NCBI RefSeq assembly: GCF_015767275.1
Contig: NZ_JADWMY010000014.1
Location: 62,001-126,000, forward strand
Length of the DNA: 64,000 nucleotides
Reading direction: 5' to 3'
Source: Herbaspirillum sp. AP02
Lineage (GTDB): Bacteria; Pseudomonadota; Gammaproteobacteria; Burkholderiales; Burkholderiaceae_D
Positions 8,428 to 16,548 of this stretch are shown one piece after another (positions within the stretch are counted from its first letter, which is position 1; each line of letters begins with the position of its first letter). The notes below the pieces were generated by a model that saw nothing but the letters and a program-made list of their open reading frames with translations, made no database searches and was not told the DNA's origin. The translations under genes were made by a program, and so were the position numbers.

Positions 8428-9411
8428 TTAGCGGACGACGATATATCCCAGCCGCGCCACGGTGACCCCGGGCCCGAGCTGGCGCAGGGACGGCATAACG
8501 ATGACGCAGTTGTCATAGGGCGTGACGAATTCCCGCTCACCTTCGCGGGCGATGACGGTCCCGGCCCTGGCGATGATCTCCATGCCACGATAGTCTTCGG
8601 TAAATTCCAGGTCATAGGACGTGGCCACCACCGGCTCGGTCACCTTGATAACACGCTGCGCTACCGTTTCGCCGGCTGACATGAAGGCCATCAGAGCGGC
8701 CTTCTCCATCACGCCGGTCGCGATCAGGAAGCGGCAGGCCGAGTCCATCGCGACATCCCGGCTGCGCGCGGAGAAGTGCTGGCCGGTCTCGATGAGCAGC
8801 GCATTCTTCGCGCTGGCAGGATCGCCGAAGCCGCCGTAGTCGCGCATGCGCACACCATTCGGGTGCCCGACGTCGACGATCACATGTTCCGGCGCTCCGA
8901 CCTCCGCGGCGAAGCGGATGCCCTTGTCCAGGGGACCACTCACAATCAGCGGCACCGCCTCTTCATGCATGGAATGCAGATCGAGCATGTAGTCGACCGG
9001 GTCGATGACGGGGCGCAGCTGGCGTGCACGACGCAATTCCACGCTGTCGTCGGCGCCATCCAGGCGCGCAGGCGACCAGACCCGGTTCATGTCTTCATCG
9101 ATGTAGCGCGTCGCATCCGGGTCGCGGGCGTCGAAGCGGCGATAGGCGTCGACGTTGGCAAAGCCCAATGTGATACGTCCCTTTACCGGCTTCAGGCCGG
9201 CTTGCAGCAAGCGGTCGACGGTGATCGCGCCGCTGACCTCGTTGCCATGCATCAGCGCCAGGATCATCACGTGCGGGCCGGCGACGCCGCTGTCGATGCT
9301 GTGCACGTAGTCGACACCGGTGTTGCCGTGCTGCCACTTGGTGATGTCGGGAAAGGCCACTTCGACCGGATATTGCTTCAGTGCGGCGCGTACTTGTTCC
9401 AGGGTTTTCAT
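8428..9411 (-). CDS. Succinylglutamate desuccinylase/aspartoacylase-family zinc hydrolase
   Basis: This 327-residue M14-like protein shows the zinc motif ILALMHGNEVSG (His and Glu ligands), GRITLGFANVDAYRRF, DEDMNRVWSP (substrate-binding Asn-Arg), and DYMLDLHSMHEE with the third ligand His. The family removes acyl groups from N-acyl amino acids or related amides. A C-terminal beta domain (residues about 235 onward) is the usual AstE/ASPA extension. The start overlaps the end of the MFS carrier gene by 4 bases, so a carrier-hydrolase pair that imports and deacylates one compound is likely. The actual substrate is unknown. Confidence 0.85.
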   Translation of the reverse strand: MKTLEQVRAALKQYPVEVAFPDITKWQHGNTGVDYVHSIDSGVAGPHVMILALMHGNEVSGAITVDRLLQAGLKPVKGRITLGFANVDAYRRFDARDPDATRYIDEDMNRVWSPARLDGADDSVELRRARQLRPVIDPVDYMLDLHSMHEEAVPLIVSGPLDKGIRFAAEVGAPEHVIVDVGHPNGVRMRDYGGFGDPASAKNALLIETGQHFSARSRDVAMDSACRFLIATGVMEKAALMAFMSAGETVAQRVIKVTEPVVATSYDLEFTEDYRGMEIIARAGTVIAREGEREFVTPYDNCVIVMPSLRQLGPGVTVARLGYIVVR

Positions 9412-10772
9412 TCAACAGGTTCCAGCTTGATTGATCGGGTGCGTTCGGTCCGGCGACCCAGCACGATGACTGCCGTGAGGCTGATCAGTGCGGTCGCCAT
9501 GACGTAGAAGCTCGGTGCCATGTTGTTGGCGCTGGCCGCGATCATCCAGGTCACGATGAGCGGGGAGAAGCCGCCGAACAGGGTCACGGAAAAGTTGTAG
9601 CTCAACGCAAGACCCGTGCCACGGGTCTGGGTCGGGAAGATATCCGACAGCAGGGCCGGGATCGGACCCAGGCAGGCCGCGATCAACACGCCGACGATGC
9701 CCTGTACCGCAATCAGCGTGGAAATGGTCGGCCAGGTGTTGAGCAACATGAACAAGGGATAGGAACTCAGCCCGATCGCCGCCATGGCGATGGTCAGCAC
9801 GCGGAAGCGCCCATAGCGGTCCGACAGGGTGCCGAACACGGGTGCCGTCAGCATCAGTACCAGTCCGGTGATGAGGGCACCGATGAAGGAGGAGGTCGCA
9901 GGAATGTGCAGTTGCTTCAATGCATAGGTCGGCATGTAGAGCTTGTGCACGTAGTTGAACGCAGTGGCACCGGCGACCACGCCAATGGCCAGCAGCAGCT
10001 TGGCGCGATCACGTACCAGCACTAGTACCAGCGGTGATTTTTCGGCCTGGGTCGCTGCTGCCGCGACCTTCTTGAATTCCGGTGTTTCATCGATCTGGCT
10101 GCGGATATAGAGACCCACCGGACCGACCAGCAGACCGAAGCAGAACGCGACGCGCCAGCCCCATTCATTGAGTTGCGTCTCGGTGAGCAGATAGCTGAGC
10201 AGCGCACTGACGCCGGCGGCCAGTACCGTGGCCAAGCCTTGCGTAGACAATTGCCAGCTGGCGAAGAAGCCGCGTCGTTTGGCGTCGGCATGCTCGACCA
10301 TGAAGGCCGTTGCCGCACCGAATTCACCGCCGGTGGAGAAACCCTGCAGCAGGCGCGCCACGATGATGATCAGCGGCGATGCGATGCCGATCTGTGCATA
10401 GGTCGGCGCGAAGGCGATCATCGCCGTGCCGACCATCATGATCAGGATCGATGCCGTAAGAGAGGCCTTGCGACCGGCGCGGTCGGCGTAGGAACCAAGC
10501 ACGATGGCACCGAGCGGACGGATGACGAATGAAATCCCGAAGGTGCCCACGCTGAGAAGCAAGGAGGTCGTGTCATCCTGGGCCGGAAAGAACAGCTTGC
10601 CGATCACCACCGCAAAGTAGCCGTAGATCAGTAGATCGTAGAACTCCAATGCGTTGCCGATGCTGGCGGCACAGATTTCCTTCCACGGATTCCTGCGTTT
10701 GGCTGCGTGCGGTGCGGTGGGGCTGGTGACACTGGTGACACTGGTGGCGGATGATTCCAGTTCGGCTGACAT
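9408..10772 (-). CDS. MFS transporter, metabolite:H+ symporter (MHS) type
   Basis: This 454-residue carrier has 12 predicted helices. The MHS group, which includes ProP, ShiA, citrate and alpha-ketoglutarate permeases, is suggested by IGNALEFYDLLIYGYFA in helix 1, GSYADRAGRKASL between helices 2 and 3, and LLQGFSTGGEFGAATAFM. A Thr/Ser/Val-repeat segment (SVTSPT region, residues 8-20) in the cytoplasmic N-terminus is unusual but short. It is coupled to the downstream deacylase by a 4-base overlap. It probably imports an acylated or zwitterionic organic acid driven by protons. Confidence 0.88.
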   Translation of the reverse strand: MSAELESSATSVTSVTSPTAPHAAKRRNPWKEICAASIGNALEFYDLLIYGYFAVVIGKLFFPAQDDTTSLLLSVGTFGISFVIRPLGAIVLGSYADRAGRKASLTASILIMMVGTAMIAFAPTYAQIGIASPLIIIVARLLQGFSTGGEFGAATAFMVEHADAKRRGFFASWQLSTQGLATVLAAGVSALLSYLLTETQLNEWGWRVAFCFGLLVGPVGLYIRSQIDETPEFKKVAAAATQAEKSPLVLVLVRDRAKLLLAIGVVAGATAFNYVHKLYMPTYALKQLHIPATSSFIGALITGLVLMLTAPVFGTLSDRYGRFRVLTIAMAAIGLSSYPLFMLLNTWPTISTLIAVQGIVGVLIAACLGPIPALLSDIFPTQTRGTGLALSYNFSVTLFGGFSPLIVTWMIAASANNMAPSFYVMATALISLTAVIVLGRRTERTRSIKLEPVE

Positions 10773-10884
10773 GCGATGGCTCCCTTTTTTATCTCGGAGC
10801 GGCGCATCGCTGCTGCACTGGCAATCGTGGCTGCGCCGCTGGTTCTATTTGCCTCGCACGCCTGATCTGTCTGGAGCAGAGCAC

Positions 10885-10913
10885 GCAAATAGTGCGTATC
10901 GCACACTGTTTGC
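10885..10913. promoter_or_regulatory. Nested inverted repeat upstream of the MFS-deacylase pair
   Basis: GTGCG-TAT-CGCAC at 10892-10904 is a perfect 5-bp dyad, flanked by outer arms GCAAA and TTTGC. It sits about 115 bases upstream of the carrier start and just downstream of the LysR gene. This arrangement fits a LysR binding site. No clear -35/-10 pair was identified. Confidence 0.4.
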
Positions 10914-11050
10914 GCACACTTTCCAGACACATCGGAAGGCATGCCGAGAACGTCGAGGGAGTATAGGGAGCCGCTTTTTCTGCTGATTGCCGTTTCGGCA
11001 CAAGCCTGTGCTTTTTGCTACAGGATGCGTCGGCGGCGAACCGAAATCAC

Positions 11051-11965
11051 TCACGCCTGGTCGATGGCGTCGGAGGAAACACCCTCCCAGATGGCATTGA
11101 CCAGTGCATTGTCGTTGCCACGCATGCGATAGAGGGAAATGTCGAAGTTCACGCGCATGTCCGGCTCGCCGATGATCTTCAGGCGGTGCTCGCTGAGGTC
11201 TTCCTGTACCAGCCGTTGGGGCAGCCAGGCCACGCCGGCGCCGCGACGCGCCATCTCGTGGATGGATTCGTAGGAGTCGGCTTCATACACCTTCCGCAAG
11301 GGAATCTTCCTGGACAGGCCCGCCAGATGCTTGGCCAGTACACCGCGTAAGGTCAGCGACTGCGAGAAGCCCAGCCAGGGAATCGGCGCCAACGTACCGG
11401 CAGCAGGCAGCTTGAAGCGTGCACGCCCCTTGGCATCGACGGCGGCCACGGGCAACAGGATCTCGCGTGCCAGTGTCAAGGACTCGTAGCGCATCGGATC
11501 AATCAGCAGACGCGTCGTCGGACTGGAATAGATCACCAGCAGATCGGCATCCCCTGTACCCAGCCGCAGGATCACTTCCTGTGCGCCACCGGTGCTGAGC
11601 GACACCGGAAAAGGCCCGAAGCGCTGGTTGATGCTCTCGTACCAATCCGGGAAAAAAGTCCGGGCCAGGGTGCGCCCGGTGGCCACGCGCAAGGTCTTTT
11701 CCACTGGACTGGAGGCGTCCTGCAACTGTGCCCTGGCAGCATGGAGCACGTCGGTCGAATGCGTGGCCGCATCCAGGAACAGCCTGCCCGCTGCGGTCAA
11801 CGACACCGGATGCGTGCGCGCCACCAGCTCGGCGCCGACCCATTGCTCCAATGCCTTGATGCGACGACCGAAGGCGGGGTGCGTAACGAAGCGATTCTCG
11901 GCGGCACGCGAAAAACTGCGCGTGCGTGCCAGCTCGATGAAGTCTTCCAGCCATATCAAATGCAC
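11051..11965 (-). CDS. LysR-family regulator (HypT-like N-terminus)
   Basis: This 304-residue protein begins at a GTG codon preceded by agaggtgg. The winged helix reads WLEDFIELARTRSFSRAAENRFVTHPAFGRRIKALEQWVG, which resembles the HypT/YjiE subgroup (W..DF..., PAF.RRI). An effector domain starts near residue 92 (LRVATGRTLARTFFPDWYESI). It is closely related in its N-terminus to the LysR at 49110-50048. It lies 66 bases downstream of the dehydrogenase gene and upstream of the MFS-deacylase pair, so it may regulate either or both. The effector is unknown. Confidence 0.88.
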   Translation of the reverse strand: MHLIWLEDFIELARTRSFSRAAENRFVTHPAFGRRIKALEQWVGAELVARTHPVSLTAAGRLFLDAATHSTDVLHAARAQLQDASSPVEKTLRVATGRTLARTFFPDWYESINQRFGPFPVSLSTGGAQEVILRLGTGDADLLVIYSSPTTRLLIDPMRYESLTLAREILLPVAAVDAKGRARFKLPAAGTLAPIPWLGFSQSLTLRGVLAKHLAGLSRKIPLRKVYEADSYESIHEMARRGAGVAWLPQRLVQEDLSEHRLKIIGEPDMRVNFDISLYRMRGNDNALVNAIWEGVSSDAIDQA

Positions 11966-12031
11966 ATTGCCACCTCTGGAATTTGGCGTTGACGATACTC
12001 GACCATCCTGCTTTTCCGGCGCCCTTCCCTC

Positions 12032-13003
12032 TCAGGGAATGACCTTGGCCCGGCCCTTGGCCGCCAGCAGTTGCACCAGCAACTGATCGCGCTCGGCGGC
12101 GATGGCGGCCGAGGTCTTGCCTGCCATCTGCTCTTCCACGCCGGCGCGGATCTGGGCCTTGAGGGCATCGGTGATGGCGGGTGTGCCGAGATCGGCCCAC
12201 CAGCTCTCGATGGGGGGCCCCAGGTGGTCCAGCATGTGCTGGATACCGCCCTCGCCGCCTGACATGTGCAGGTTCAGATAGGGCCCCATCAAGGCCCAGC
12301 GTAGGCCGGGACCGTAGGCGATGGCCGTGTCGATGTCCTCGGTGCTGGCCACACCCTGCTCGACCAGGTGGAAAGCCTCGCGCCACAGGGCCGCCTGGAG
12401 CCGGTTGGCGATATGCCCCTTGACCTCCTTGCGCACATGGATGGACTTCTTGCCGATGGCGGTGTAGAAGTCCAGCGCGGCCTGCACCGCCTCGGGCGAA
12501 CTCAGTTCACCGCCGATCACTTCCACCAGCGGGATCAGATGCGGCGGATTGAACGGGTGACCCAGCACCACCCGGCCGGGATGATGGCAGGCCGCCTGCA
12601 CCTTGCTCATCAACAGGCCCGAGGAACTGGACGCCAGCACCACGTCCGCCGGCAGCAGCGCATCCATGTGACGGAACAGGTCGATCTTGAGGTCCTCGCG
12701 CTCGGGGCCGTTCTCCTGGACGAAATCGACATCGGCCAGCGCCTCTTCCAACTGTACCGAAAACTGCAGTCGCTCCTGCGAGGCGCCGGGTGCCAGGCCC
12801 AGCATTTCCAGGCTGGGCCAGTGGCGCGCTACCGCCTGACGCAGCTTCTCTTCGGCACCTGGCATGGGATCGGTGGCCGATACGTCCAGACCTTGCGCCA
12901 GGAAATAGGCCACCCAGCTGGCACCGATGACGCCGGTGCCTACCACGGCAACGCGCCGCACGCCGTGCTTGCCACGGATGGCACCGGATGTTGATTCTTG
13001 CAT
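12032..13003 (-). CDS. 3-hydroxyacyl-CoA dehydrogenase family, carnitine 3-dehydrogenase-like
   Basis: The protein has 323 residues from the start at 13003, which has gaggaga about 7 bases upstream; an upstream ATG in frame lacks this. It has an NAD Rossmann motif VAVVGTGVIGASWVAYFLA, the catalytic region ASSSSGLLMSKVQ and GHPFNPPHLIPLVEVIGG (His-Glu pair), and HIANRLQAALWREAFHLVEQG. The layout and length match L-carnitine dehydrogenase-like members, which oxidise a 3-hydroxy group using NAD+. A CTCGA/TCGAG dyad at 13066-13081 lies 63 bases upstream. The substrate is uncertain because no other carnitine genes are nearby. Confidence 0.8.
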   Translation of the reverse strand: MQESTSGAIRGKHGVRRVAVVGTGVIGASWVAYFLAQGLDVSATDPMPGAEEKLRQAVARHWPSLEMLGLAPGASQERLQFSVQLEEALADVDFVQENGPEREDLKIDLFRHMDALLPADVVLASSSSGLLMSKVQAACHHPGRVVLGHPFNPPHLIPLVEVIGGELSSPEAVQAALDFYTAIGKKSIHVRKEVKGHIANRLQAALWREAFHLVEQGVASTEDIDTAIAYGPGLRWALMGPYLNLHMSGGEGGIQHMLDHLGPPIESWWADLGTPAITDALKAQIRAGVEEQMAGKTSAAIAAERDQLLVQLLAAKGRAKVIP

Positions 13004-13181
13004 GTGTGTATCTCCTCTTCTTGCCCTGATGGGAAGCAACGTTAACTCTAATAAAGTAATGAATTCTCGATTTTATTCGAGGGATTTTAGCGAGATTCTT
13101 TCTGGCCTTCAGCTACGATGCCGTACAAACCATACAAAACAATAAATCGGACACGAATCCGAACCAACCCCAGGCGCTTTC

Positions 13182-13340
13182 ATGTTCTTGTACATCCCCT
13201 TCCTGCTGGCATTTCTGACCGTCCTGGTGATCGCACTGGGTTGGAGGTCTTTAAGCAATAAGCTATGGTTGGCAAGCGTGGGCGTTACCCTGTGGTGGTT
13301 CAGCCAGCATACGCAAGGCAACCTGGGCCTCGTGCTCTGA
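13182..13340 (+). CDS. Small membrane protein, DUF5993-like
   Basis: This 52-residue protein begins MFLYIPFLLAFLTVLVIALG, has a loop around SNKLWLAS, and ends with a second hydrophobic stretch (VGVTLWWF) and a short tail GNLGLVL. Two membrane helices are predicted. Small proteins of this kind, annotated DUF5993, lie directly upstream of dsbB-like genes in many proteobacteria. Here the stop is 15 bases before the dsbB start. No strong Shine-Dalgarno is visible at the ATG, so the start is set by the hydrophobic pattern and frame. A helper role for the DsbB-like protein is plausible but unproven. Confidence 0.65.
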   Translation: MFLYIPFLLAFLTVLVIALGWRSLSNKLWLASVGVTLWWFSQHTQGNLGLVL

Positions 13341-13355
13341 GCACAGGCGACCACC

Positions 13356-13988
13356 ATGGACCGTTCCATCGTCTTCAAGCCACGTGAGCCGGTCATGCCG
13401 GGAGGCGTCTTCCTCAACTGTTTGTGCCTGCTGGCCGTCAGCGGCTGCCTGGGCCTGCTACTGTACTTCCAATGGGTGCGGCAGGAACCGCCCTGTCCAC
13501 TCTGCCTGCTGCAACGCACGGGCATCATCCTGACCGGCATCGGCTTCATGCGCAACCTGCGCTTCGGCGTCAAGAGTTCACACTATGGGATGTCGCTGAT
13601 CGGCGCCCTGCTGACCGGCGTCAGCGCCCTGCTGCAACTGGCACTGGAGGGTATGCCGGGCGGGCATGCGCACGGCGCGATGCTCCTGGGACTGCATTTC
13701 TATACCCTGTCGGCGCTGTTCTCGCTGGCGGCGCTGGTCACTATCGCGGGCCTGCTCGGATTCAAGAGTGCTGAGTACCCTGGCACGCTGCTGCTATTGC
13801 AAACGGTGGAAAAACCGTACGAGCAGCGTCGCATTCCCTGGTGGCGCATCACAATGTGCGCAGCCTTCATCGTGCTGGTCGGCGCGCATCTGGCGTCCAG
13901 CATGGCCGACTGCGACCCCAACATCTGCGATGAAAACCTGATCGATCGCCTGCAGTTGCAGACCATCGGGTCCACGATCATGCAGTAA
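13356..13988 (+). CDS. dsbB: Disulfide bond formation protein B (DsbB family)
   Basis: This 210-residue inner-membrane protein has the DsbB core PPCPLCLLQRTG (C47 and C50), the quinone-coupled cysteine pair at the first periplasmic loop. Helices follow around residues 18-38, 50-65, 68-88, 105-130 and 160-180. A second pair, C186 and C191 in ADCDPNICDE, sits near the C-terminus; classical E. coli DsbB places its second pair in the loop between helices 3 and 4. It likely reoxidises a periplasmic DsbA and passes electrons to quinone. The DUF5993-like gene is co-directional 15 bases upstream. Confidence 0.87.
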   Translation: MDRSIVFKPREPVMPGGVFLNCLCLLAVSGCLGLLLYFQWVRQEPPCPLCLLQRTGIILTGIGFMRNLRFGVKSSHYGMSLIGALLTGVSALLQLALEGMPGGHAHGAMLLGLHFYTLSALFSLAALVTIAGLLGFKSAEYPGTLLLLQTVEKPYEQRRIPWWRITMCAAFIVLVGAHLASSMADCDPNICDENLIDRLQLQTIGSTIMQ

Positions 13989-14026
13989 AAAAAACGGCGC
14001 AGCCCGCTGACAAGCAGGATGCGCCG
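13987..14026 (-). terminator. Rho-independent terminator of the porin gene
   Basis: On the minus strand, CGGCGCA and TGCGCCG form a 7-bp stem around a loop containing a smaller pairing. It is followed by eight T. It lies 72 bases beyond the porin stop and touches the dsbB stop on the other strand. Confidence 0.75.
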
Positions 14027-14097
14027 CTCAAAGAACGACTCAAGACTATCCGGGCCAGCGGCTTTCGCAACCGGCCCTTGCCACACGTTTCAATGCA

Positions 14098-15177
14098 TCA
14101 GAAGCGGTGCTGCATGCCCAGCGACATGCCGAACTGGCTATTGGCGAAACCGACGTCGTCACGCGAAAGTCCGACCAGCTGGTTGTTCTTGGCCTTGGCG
14201 TAGGCCGTGCTCAGGTACAGGTCGGTGCGCTTGGACATCGCGTACTTCAGGCGCAGCGAGTACATGATCGGATCGGCATCGTTGGCCACGTTCTTGATGT
14301 TCTGGTAATAGATGGCACCGATCACGCTCATGGCCGGGGTGAACTTGTAGGTCACGCCACCCCAGATGAAATCACTGCGCAGGTCGGTGGCACCGGTGGC
14401 CAGGCTCTTCTTGTAGTAGCGGTAGCCCAGGTTGAACTTCCAGGCATCCGACAACTGGTAGCCGGCCGCCAGGTGGGCGCTGGTGGCGCGGTCATAGGCG
14501 ACGCTGCTGGCGGTGGTGCTGTTGACGCGGTCGTAGGTCGCGGCCAGGCTGAACGGACCCGAACCCCAGCCCAGGCCGACACCATACTTGGCACCGTTGC
14601 TGGTGTCGCCGGCCACTTCGCCGAAGCCATACATGGCACCGACCTTCACGCCCGAGAATTCACCCTGGTACTTGACCAGGTTGGACACACCGGTAGGCAT
14701 GCCATCCTTGCGGCCACCGGTGGCGCCGGCCGAGGTCACCCACGAATAGTTGGCCGAATAGCCCATCGGGTCGAAGGGCAGGATGAAGTCATAGGTGGTC
14801 GAGAAGGAGCGGCCCATGACCACGCGACCGAAGCCGCCTTCCAGGCCCACGGTGGACTGGCGATTGAAGAGCTGGTTGGTGTCGCCGTCGAAGCTGCCGG
14901 TGTCGAGCTTGAAGCCGTTTTCCAGCTGGAATACGGCCTTGAGGCCACCGCCCAGGTCTTCCGTGCCACGGAAGCCGATGCGGGAGGTGTTCATCATGCC
15001 CGAGCTCAGGCGCACGACGTTGTTGCCGGCGGCGTTGGCGTGGTTGACGAATTCCACGCCCGAATCGATCAGGCCATAGACGGTGACCGACGATTGCGCC
15101 TGGGCGCCGGTCGTGGCCATGGTGGCGAGGGTGGCGAATGCAGCCAGCATGCTGGCGGCGAGGTGATTCCTTTGCAC
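14098..15177 (-). CDS. Outer-membrane porin (Gram-negative porin, Porin_4 type)
   Basis: This 359-residue protein starts with a signal peptide of about 27 residues ending AQA-QSS and then reads VTVYGLIDSGVEF, the usual first strand of betaproteobacterial trimeric porins. RIGFRGTEDLGGGLKAVFQLENGF and NRQSTVGLEGGFG are family hallmarks, and the chain ends QHRF with the C-terminal Phe needed for outer-membrane assembly. It is the last minus-strand gene of the binding protein-ABC cluster, 197 bases after the ATPase. It may be the outer-membrane entry for the same substrate, although the gap allows its own promoter. Confidence 0.92.
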   Translation of the reverse strand: MQRNHLAASMLAAFATLATMATTGAQAQSSVTVYGLIDSGVEFVNHANAAGNNVVRLSSGMMNTSRIGFRGTEDLGGGLKAVFQLENGFKLDTGSFDGDTNQLFNRQSTVGLEGGFGRVVMGRSFSTTYDFILPFDPMGYSANYSWVTSAGATGGRKDGMPTGVSNLVKYQGEFSGVKVGAMYGFGEVAGDTSNGAKYGVGLGWGSGPFSLAATYDRVNSTTASSVAYDRATSAHLAAGYQLSDAWKFNLGYRYYKKSLATGATDLRSDFIWGGVTYKFTPAMSVIGAIYYQNIKNVANDADPIMYSLRLKYAMSKRTDLYLSTAYAKAKNNQLVGLSRDDVGFANSQFGMSLGMQHRF

Positions 15178-15374
15178 TGAGGTCTCCTTGGTTGAAAGCT
15201 TGGATGGTTTGCGTCGGCGCGGACAGGCCGTGCGACGTCTTCTGGTATTGCGCCCGGCCGTGCCGACGAGCCGGCCGGACGAGCGGAAGCAACGGCGGGT
15301 AGCCGTCCACTCCCTTGCTTCATCGATGGGATGAACCGTTGATAGCCTGGGTGAGCTGCCGCTGCATCAGCGCG

Positions 15375-16463
15375 TCAGAACGCCCACAGCGCCTGTTCCG
15401 GCAACGACAGCCAGTACTCGCCCTGCTCCAGACGTTGCGGCGCGTACGCGCGTAGTCCGACCGCACCGGCTGGACCGCCTTCGACCTTGAACAGGCATTC
15501 CCAGCGGTCGCCGAGATACATGCAGGTCGACAGCGGCAGGCGGATGGCATTGCCGGTCTGCTCGCCGGCGATGCGTACCTGTTCGACGCGGATGATGCCG
15601 GTCAGCTGCTGTCCCGGCTGGGCATCGTTGCGTCCGCGCAGGGTCGCGACGGCGGTGCCGCCATCGAGCTTGAGGGTCACGCGCTCGCCATCCCGGCTGA
15701 CCACCTCGGCGGCCAGCTTGTTGTTGCTGCCCATGAATTCAGCGGTGAACAGGGTATCGGGGGTCTGGTACATGCTCTGCGGCGTACCCTGCTGTTCGAT
15801 GCGGCCATTGTTGAGCAGCAGGATGCGGTCGGAGATCGCCATGGCCTCGCCCTGGTCGTGGGTCACCATCAGGGCCGACAGGCCCAGGCGCACGATCAGT
15901 TCGCGCAGGAAGGCGCGGGCTTCCTCGCGCAGCTTGGCGTCGAGGTTGGAGAGCGGTTCGTCCAGCAGGATCACCTGCGGGTTGTAGACCAGGGCACGGG
16001 CAATGGCCACGCGCTGCTGCTGACCACCGGAGAGCTGGTGCGGATAGCGTTCGCCCAGATGGCCCAGGCCCAGTTGCGAGAGCACCGCCTTGACGCGGGT
16101 GGCGATCTCGGCCGAGGGCGTCTTGCGCAGCTTCAGGCCATAGGCCACGTTGTCGGCCACGGTCTTGTGCGGCCACAGCGCATAGGACTGGAACACCAGC
16201 CCCAGGTTGCGCTCTTCGGCCGGCATCTCGAAGTTGCGTGCACCATCGAAGACGCGGCGGGTGCCGATGTCGATGCTGCCGGCCTTGGGCGATTCCAGCC
16301 CGGCCACGGCGCGCAGCAGCGTGGTCTTGCCGCTGCCGGAGGGGCCCAGCAGGGCCACCACTTCACCGCGTTGCAGTTCCATGGAGACGCCCTTGAGAAT
16401 GGGGTTGGCGTGTGCGCCGCTACCGTAGTCCAGGTGCAGGTCGTTGACGGAAAGTTCGGTCAT
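15375..16463 (-). CDS. ABC importer ATPase (FbpC/PotA-like)
   Basis: This 362-residue protein has Walker A GPSGSGKTT, the Q-loop VFQSYALWPHKTV, signature LSGGQQQR, Walker B VILLDEPLSNLDAKL, and the switch His in MVTHDQGEA. A C-terminal TOBE-like domain (residues about 240-360) is typical for ATPases of Fe3+, spermidine or 2-aminoethylphosphonate type importers. It is the third gene of an importer, after the fused permease by 85 bases. It powers transport at the inner face of the cytoplasmic membrane. Confidence 0.92.
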   Translation of the reverse strand: MTELSVNDLHLDYGSGAHANPILKGVSMELQRGEVVALLGPSGSGKTTLLRAVAGLESPKAGSIDIGTRRVFDGARNFEMPAEERNLGLVFQSYALWPHKTVADNVAYGLKLRKTPSAEIATRVKAVLSQLGLGHLGERYPHQLSGGQQQRVAIARALVYNPQVILLDEPLSNLDAKLREEARAFLRELIVRLGLSALMVTHDQGEAMAISDRILLLNNGRIEQQGTPQSMYQTPDTLFTAEFMGSNNKLAAEVVSRDGERVTLKLDGGTAVATLRGRNDAQPGQQLTGIIRVEQVRIAGEQTGNAIRLPLSTCMYLGDRWECLFKVEGGPAGAVGLRAYAPQRLEQGEYWLSLPEQALWAF

Positions 16464-16548
16464 GATGATTCCTTTGGAGACGCTTGCTTAAGGGGCGTCG
16501 GGCAACCAGGCGCCCGACGCGTGCAATGGGTTGATTCGGCCAGCGGGA

